DNA of 64,000 nt, from NCBI RefSeq assembly GCF_029962605.1, contig NZ_CP124750.1, positions 2,356,001 through 2,420,000 of the forward strand, in the 5' to 3' direction. The notes under the pieces were generated by a model. That model worked only from the letters and a program-made list of their open reading frames with translations, had not been told where the DNA came from and ran no database searches. This document shows, piece by piece, positions 60,633 through 64,000 of this stretch (position 1 is its first letter; each line of letters begins with the position of its first letter). A program made the translations under genes and the position numbers. Origin of the DNA: Serratia sarumanii. GTDB lineage: Bacteria > Pseudomonadota > Gammaproteobacteria > Enterobacterales > Enterobacteriaceae.

Positions 60633-61649
60633 ATGAAAGCTGCCGTAGTGACGAAAAACCATACCGTAGACATTCAGGATAAAGTGCTGCGCCCGCTGAA
60701 GCACGGCGAAGCGGCGTTGAAAATGGAGTGTTGCGGGGTGTGCCACACCGATTTGCACGTGAAAAACGGCGATTTCGGCGAGGTGCCGGGCATTACGTTG
60801 GGGCATGAGGGCATCGGCGTGGTCTCCGCCGTCGGTGAGGGCGTCACCTCGCTAAAAGTGGGTGACCGCGCCAGCGTCGCCTGGTTTTACCAGGGTTGCG
60901 GCCATTGCGAATACTGCGTCAGCGGCAACGAAACCCTGTGCCGTTCGGTGAAAAACGCCGGCTACAGCGTTGACGGCGGCATGGCGGAAGAGTGCATCGT
61001 GGTGGCGGACTACGCGGTGAAAGTGCCGGACGGGCTCGATTCTTTCGCCGCCAGCAGCATCACCTGCGCCGGCGTCACCACCTACAAGGCGGTGAAAATT
61101 TCCGATATCAAGCCGGGGCAGTGGATCGCCATCTATGGCCTGGGCGGGCTGGGCAACCTGGCGCTGCAGTACGCCAAGAACGTGTTTAACGCCAAAGTGA
61201 TCGCCATCGACGTCAACGACGGCCAGCTGGAGTTCGCCAAACAGATCGGCGCCGATCTGGCCATCAATTCCAAAACGCAAAACGCCGAGGAGATCATTCA
61301 ACAGCAAACCGGCGGCGCTCACGCGGCGGTGGTGACGGCGGTGGCGAAAGCGGCCTTCAACTCGGCGGTCAATGCGGTGCGCGCCGGCGGTAAAGTGGTG
61401 GCGGTGGGGCTGCCGCCGGAGAGCATGGATCTGAGCATTCCGCGCCTGGTGCTGGACGGCATTCAGGTGGTGGGTTCGCTGGTGGGCACGCGCGAAGATC
61501 TGAAAGAGGCGTTCCAGTTCGCCGCCGAAGGCAAAGTGACGCCGAAAGTGACCAAACGGCCATTGGGCGACATCAACGCCATCTTCGACGAGATGAAGGC
61601 GGGCACCATTCGCGGTCGCATGGTGATCGATCTCGGCATGGCGAAGTAA
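60633..61649 (+). CDS. adhP: Zinc-dependent alcohol dehydrogenase AdhP
   Basis: 338 aa medium-chain dehydrogenase. Catalytic zinc ligands are C37 (VCHTDLH) and H58-E59 (GHEG), with the third cysteine in ITCAGVTT. The structural zinc site has C89, C92, C95, C103 (GCGHCEYC...LC). The cofactor motif is GLGGLGN. Close match to E. coli AdhP, which prefers ethanol and short alcohols. AAGGAAA precedes the ATG. It converges on an ExaC-type aldehyde dehydrogenase, and together they can take an alcohol to the acid. Confidence 0.93.
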   Translation: MKAAVVTKNHTVDIQDKVLRPLKHGEAALKMECCGVCHTDLHVKNGDFGEVPGITLGHEGIGVVSAVGEGVTSLKVGDRASVAWFYQGCGHCEYCVSGNETLCRSVKNAGYSVDGGMAEECIVVADYAVKVPDGLDSFAASSITCAGVTTYKAVKISDIKPGQWIAIYGLGGLGNLALQYAKNVFNAKVIAIDVNDGQLEFAKQIGADLAINSKTQNAEEIIQQQTGGAHAAVVTAVAKAAFNSAVNAVRAGGKVVAVGLPPESMDLSIPRLVLDGIQVVGSLVGTREDLKEAFQFAAEGKVTPKVTKRPLGDINAIFDEMKAGTIRGRMVIDLGMAK

Positions 61650-61668
61650 GCGTTGCTAAACTAAAAAG

Positions 61669-61692
61669 GAAGGCCACCTGCGGGTGGCCTTC
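61669..61692. terminator. Shared terminator of adhP and the aldehyde dehydrogenase
   Basis: A perfect 10-bp stem GAAGGCCACC / GGTGGCCTTC with loop TGCG lies between the convergent genes. T-rich sequence follows on the plus side and the A-run before it gives T residues on the minus side. Confidence 0.8.
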
Positions 61693-61709
61693 TGGTTGTT
61701 ACGTCCGGC

Positions 61710-63230
61710 TCAGAACAGGCCCAGCGGTTTAGCGTCGTAGCTGACCAGCAGGTTTTTCACCTGTTGATAGTGCGACAGCGCCGCCTTGTGGGTCTCGCGC
61801 CCGATGCCGGAGTTCTTGTAGCCGCCGAACGCGGCGTGCGCCGGATACAGGTGGTAACAGTTGGTCCACACGCGCCCGGCCTTGATCGCGCGGCCCATGC
61901 GATAGGCGCGGTTGATGTCACGGGTCCACAACCCGGCGCCCAGCCCGAACTCGGTGTCGTTGGCCAGCGCCAGCGCTTCGGCTTCATCTTTAAAGGTGGT
62001 GACGCCGATCACCGGCCCGAAGATCTCCTCGCGGAAGAAGCGCATGCTGTTGTTGCCGGTAATCAACGTCGGCTGCAGGTAGAAACCGTTTTGCAATTCA
62101 TCCCCATGCTGCGTGCGTTTGCCGCCGGCGAGGATGTTGCCGCCCTCATTCTTGGCGATGTCGATGTAGGACAGGATCTTATCGTACTGTTCTTGCGACG
62201 CCTGCGCGCCGAGCATGGTGTCGGTGTCGAAGGGATCGCCCTGGCGGATGGTGGCGATGCGCGCCAGCACTTTCTCCATAAACTGCGGATAGATAGATTC
62301 TTCAATCAGCGCGCGTGAAGGGCAGGTGCAGACCTCCCCCTGGTTGAAGAAACCGAGCACCAGCCCCTCAACCGCCTTGTCTATGAACTCCGGCTCCGCC
62401 TGCATGATGTCGGCGAAATAGATGTTGGGCGATTTACCGCCCAGCTCGACGGTGCTGGGGATGATGTTTTCCGCCGCGCAGGCGAGGATGTGGCGGCCGA
62501 TCGGCGTGGAGCCGGTGAACGCGATCTTCTCGATGCGTTTGCTGCGCGCCAGCGCTTCGCCGGCCTCGGCGCCGAAGCCTTGCACCACGTTGAGCACGCC
62601 CGGCGGCAGCAGATCGCCGATCTCTTCCATCAGCACGCTGATGCCGAGCGGGGTCTGTTCCGCCGGTTTCAGCACCACGCAGTTACCGCCCGCCAGCGCC
62701 GGCGCCAGTTTCCAGGCGGCCATCAGCAGCGGGAAATTCCACGGGATGATCTGGCCGACCACGCCCAGCGGTTCATAGATATGGTAGGCCACGGTGTTCT
62801 GGTCGATCTCCGCCGCGGTGCCTTCCTGCGCGCGCAGGCAGCCGGCGAAGTAACGGAAATGGTCGACCGCCAGCGGCAGATCGGCATTCAGGGTTTCGCG
62901 GATCGGTTTGCCGTTGTCCCAGGTTTCGGTCAGCGCCAGCATCTCCAGCCGCGATTCGATGCGATCGGCGATCGCCAACAGCACGTTGGAACGCGCCTGC
63001 ACGCTGGTTTTGCCCCAGGCGTCCGCCGCCGCGTGCGCCGCGTCGAGCGCCAGCTCGATGTCCTTGGCGTCGGAACGCGGGAATTCGGCGATCGGCTGGC
63101 CGGTCACCGGCGAGGTGTTGGTGAAGTAGTTGCCGGATACCGGTTCGACGAATTTGCCGCCAATGTAGTTGCCATAGCGTTTGCGGAACGAAACCAGCGA
63201 GCCAGGCAAACCGGGGTGGACATATTTCAT
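61710..63230 (-). CDS. exaC: ExaC-type aldehyde dehydrogenase
   Basis: 506 aa NAD-dependent aldehyde dehydrogenase. Catalytic C301 ([12 protein letters not shown]) and base E262 (VELGGKSPN), with [10 protein letters not shown] and [19 protein letters not shown] typical of ExaC/AldB. Length and N-terminus ([24 protein letters not shown]) fit ExaC of Pseudomonas ethanol oxidation and the acetoin-pathway enzymes. ATG 63230 has AGAGAGGTG upstream. A sigma-54-type promoter is found at 63310-63325 and an AcoR-like activator is divergent, as in the Pseudomonas/Ralstonia systems. Confidence 0.9.
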   Translation of the reverse strand: MKYVHPGLPGSLVSFRKRYGNYIGGKFVEPVSGNYFTNTSPVTGQPIAEFPRSDAKDIELALDAAHAAADAWGKTSVQARSNVLLAIADRIESRLEMLALTETWDNGKPIRETLNADLPLAVDHFRYFAGCLRAQEGTAAEIDQNTVAYHIYEPLGVVGQIIPWNFPLLMAAWKLAPALAGGNCVVLKPAEQTPLGISVLMEEIGDLLPPGVLNVVQGFGAEAGEALARSKRIEKIAFTGSTPIGRHILACAAENIIPSTVELGGKSPNIYFADIMQAEPEFIDKAVEGLVLGFFNQGEVCTCPSRALIEESIYPQFMEKVLARIATIRQGDPFDTDTMLGAQASQEQYDKILSYIDIAKNEGGNILAGGKRTQHGDELQNGFYLQPTLITGNNSMRFFREEIFGPVIGVTTFKDEAEALALANDTEFGLGAGLWTRDINRAYRMGRAIKAGRVWTNCYHLYPAHAAFGGYKNSGIGRETHKAALSHYQQVKNLLVSYDAKPLGLF

Positions 63231-63309
63231 GTTAAGCACCTCTCTGCAGATGAAAATCAGCGCTATTGGGCTGCGCCTGTGAATGCGGCATGCCGCCGCA
63301 GCACAGAGA

Positions 63310-63325
63310 AGCACGGCGCGTGCCA
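63310..63325 (-). promoter_or_regulatory. Sigma-54 promoter of the ALDH gene
   Basis: Read on the minus strand: TGGCACG, four bases, GTGCT. The -24 element is perfect and the -12 element differs at one position from TTGCT. Its place about 80 bases before the ALDH start and the divergent sigma-54 activator support it. Confidence 0.75.
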
Positions 63326-63440
63326 GATTAACGAAAGGCGAGAATGCTGATTAAAAGGGCTTATTTATTAGCGTGTTAAAAAATGATGTGGCTTAGCGAA
63401 TCGGGCGATTCCGCCGCCGTCGGTGTTTTTTTGTGTCCCG

Positions 63441-63483
63441 TGTCGCAACGCTTGGTACACATCTGTGATACATATTTGCAACA
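63441..63483. promoter_or_regulatory. Candidate activator (UAS) site between ALDH and AcoR genes
   Basis: TGTCGCAA (63441-63448) and TTGCAACA (63476-63483) form a near-perfect inverted pair (7 of 8) lying 116 or more bases upstream of the sigma-54 promoter, a normal distance for enhancer sites of AcoR-type proteins. Confidence 0.5.
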
Positions 63484-63505
63484 CTCGCGAACGGGGGAGA
63501 AACGC

Positions 63506-64000
63506 ATGTTGCCTGACGACCGCTTGCCCACCGAGGGCGCCAGTCCGCTGGCGGAATCCTGGCAGCGCAGCCGGGGCTACGGCCTGACGCGCGCCGATCG
63601 CCATATCCCGTTTATCAAAGCCGGACTGCTCGAAGAGCTGCGCAGCCGCAACGACTGGGTGCCGCAACGGGTACAGCCGCTGATCGAGCAGCTGGGCGCG
63701 CAAATTACGCGCCAGCCCGCCATTGTGGTGATCGCGGACGCCGACGGGCTGGTGCTGGAAACCCGCGGCAATACCGACTTTTTGCACAAGGCGTCGCGCT
63801 TTGCGCTGGCGCCGGGCAACCAGTGGGGAGAAGCGGAGCGGGGCACCAACGCCATCGGCACCGCGCTGGCGCTGGGCGCGTTCTGCGAAGTGCGCGGCGA
63901 CCAGCATTTCCTCAACCAAAACGCCGGGTTGAACTGCACCGCCGCGCCGATCTATCGGCCGGATGGCCGCATTGCCGGCATACTGGATCTCTCCGCCCCC
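63506..64000 (+). CDS. AcoR-type sigma-54-dependent activator, 3' partial
   Basis: The first 165 residues are visible. They contain a conserved opening (LAESWQRSRGYGLTRADRHIPFI), a GAF sensor start (IVVIADADGLVLETRGN) and WGEAERGTNAIGTALALGAFCEVRGDQHFLNQNAGLNCTAAPIYRPDGRIAGILDLS, all typical of AcoR/Acx activators; the AAA+ and HTH domains lie beyond the window. AcoR-like proteins activate acetoin, alcohol and aldehyde catabolism genes. It is divergent from the ALDH gene, which carries a sigma-54 promoter. GGGGGAGAAACGC precedes the ATG. Confidence 0.85.
   Translation, partial: MLPDDRLPTEGASPLAESWQRSRGYGLTRADRHIPFIKAGLLEELRSRNDWVPQRVQPLIEQLGAQITRQPAIVVIADADGLVLETRGNTDFLHKASRFALAPGNQWGEAERGTNAIGTALALGAFCEVRGDQHFLNQNAGLNCTAAPIYRPDGRIAGILDLSAP

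Noticed and set aside
1..64000. CRISPR arrays, tRNA or rRNA genes, insertion sequences, prophage genes.
   Set aside because: None were seen: no regularly spaced repeats, no cloverleaf-type sequences, no transposase, integrase or phage structural proteins among the frames. A tool-based search (tRNAscan, ISfinder) would be needed to exclude small fragments.

Overview
This 64 kb window is chromosomal DNA from a high-GC member of the Enterobacterales, most likely Serratia (S. marcescens group). That is an inference. It rests on a serralysin-type secreted metalloprotease beside an Inh-type inhibitor, on enterobacterial core genes (mdtG, acrZ, yqhA, adhP, a yjcB-like gene) and on an EagR/PAAR-Rhs type VI effector locus. 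I saw no rRNA, tRNA, CRISPR array, transposase or integrase. Most genes are compact and GC-rich. Two stretches differ: the two target-recognition segments of hsdS, and the Rhs toxin tip with its immunity genes (about 29.84-32.03 kb). Both are clearly AT-rich, as expected for modules that change by horizontal exchange.

Layout. 0-10.4 kb holds the end of a metallo-beta-lactamase-fold hydrolase, two AraC regulators with a LysE exporter, an SDR/aldehyde dehydrogenase pair and an MFS transporter, then an adenosine deaminase-nucleoside hydrolase operon and a GNAT acetyltransferase. At 10.5-11.7 kb is a Tat-exported bicupin of the oxalate decarboxylase family. At 12.0-19.0 kb is a type I restriction-modification island (hsdR, hsdM, hsdS and a NucS-like nuclease gene). 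It is bounded by a 39-bp near-perfect direct repeat derived from the 3' end of a LysR gene, which is intact on the right and a short remnant on the left. At 19.0-21.1 kb is the LysR regulator with a split chromate transporter. At 21.1-23.5 kb are the protease inhibitor and a serralysin paralogue. At 25.5-32.0 kb is a T6SS locus: EagR chaperone, 1398-aa PAAR-Rhs effector with an unassigned C-terminal toxin, its presumed immunity protein, then a macrodomain protein and an Imm11-like protein that look like stacked extra immunity genes.

32-44.5 kb contains PhzF, EamA, AraC and VOC genes, a possibly Fur-controlled pair of exported proteins (MoaF-like and NTF2-like), mdtG with a MarR regulator, a yjcB-like gene, and a tandem pair of penicillin-binding proteins that duplicate PBP2 and PBP3 away from their usual operons, followed by an outer-membrane porin. 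44.8-56.5 kb contains a chemoreceptor behind a promoter region with two long dyads, an OsmB-like lipoprotein, an Rrf2 regulator, acrZ behind a CRP-like site, a DeoR/YdgJ pair, an efflux pump, VOC, ribbon-helix-helix, spermidine synthase-like and FabZ-like proteins, yqhA and a CPBP membrane protease.

56.5-60.4 kb ends with a sulfide-handling set: a sulfide:quinone oxidoreductase divergent from a TauE exporter and a Blh persulfide dioxygenase/sulfurtransferase. 60.6-64 kb holds adhP converging on an ExaC-type aldehyde dehydrogenase. The latter has a sigma-54-like promoter and is divergent from an AcoR-type activator that is cut off by the window end. Together AdhP, ExaC and the activator form a plausible alcohol/aldehyde oxidation unit.

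The most original material is the Rhs toxin with its mixed immunity array, the restriction island with its repeat-bounded insertion and associated nuclease, the tandem PBP2/PBP3 paralogues, and the sulfide operon that lacks its usual BigR repressor.
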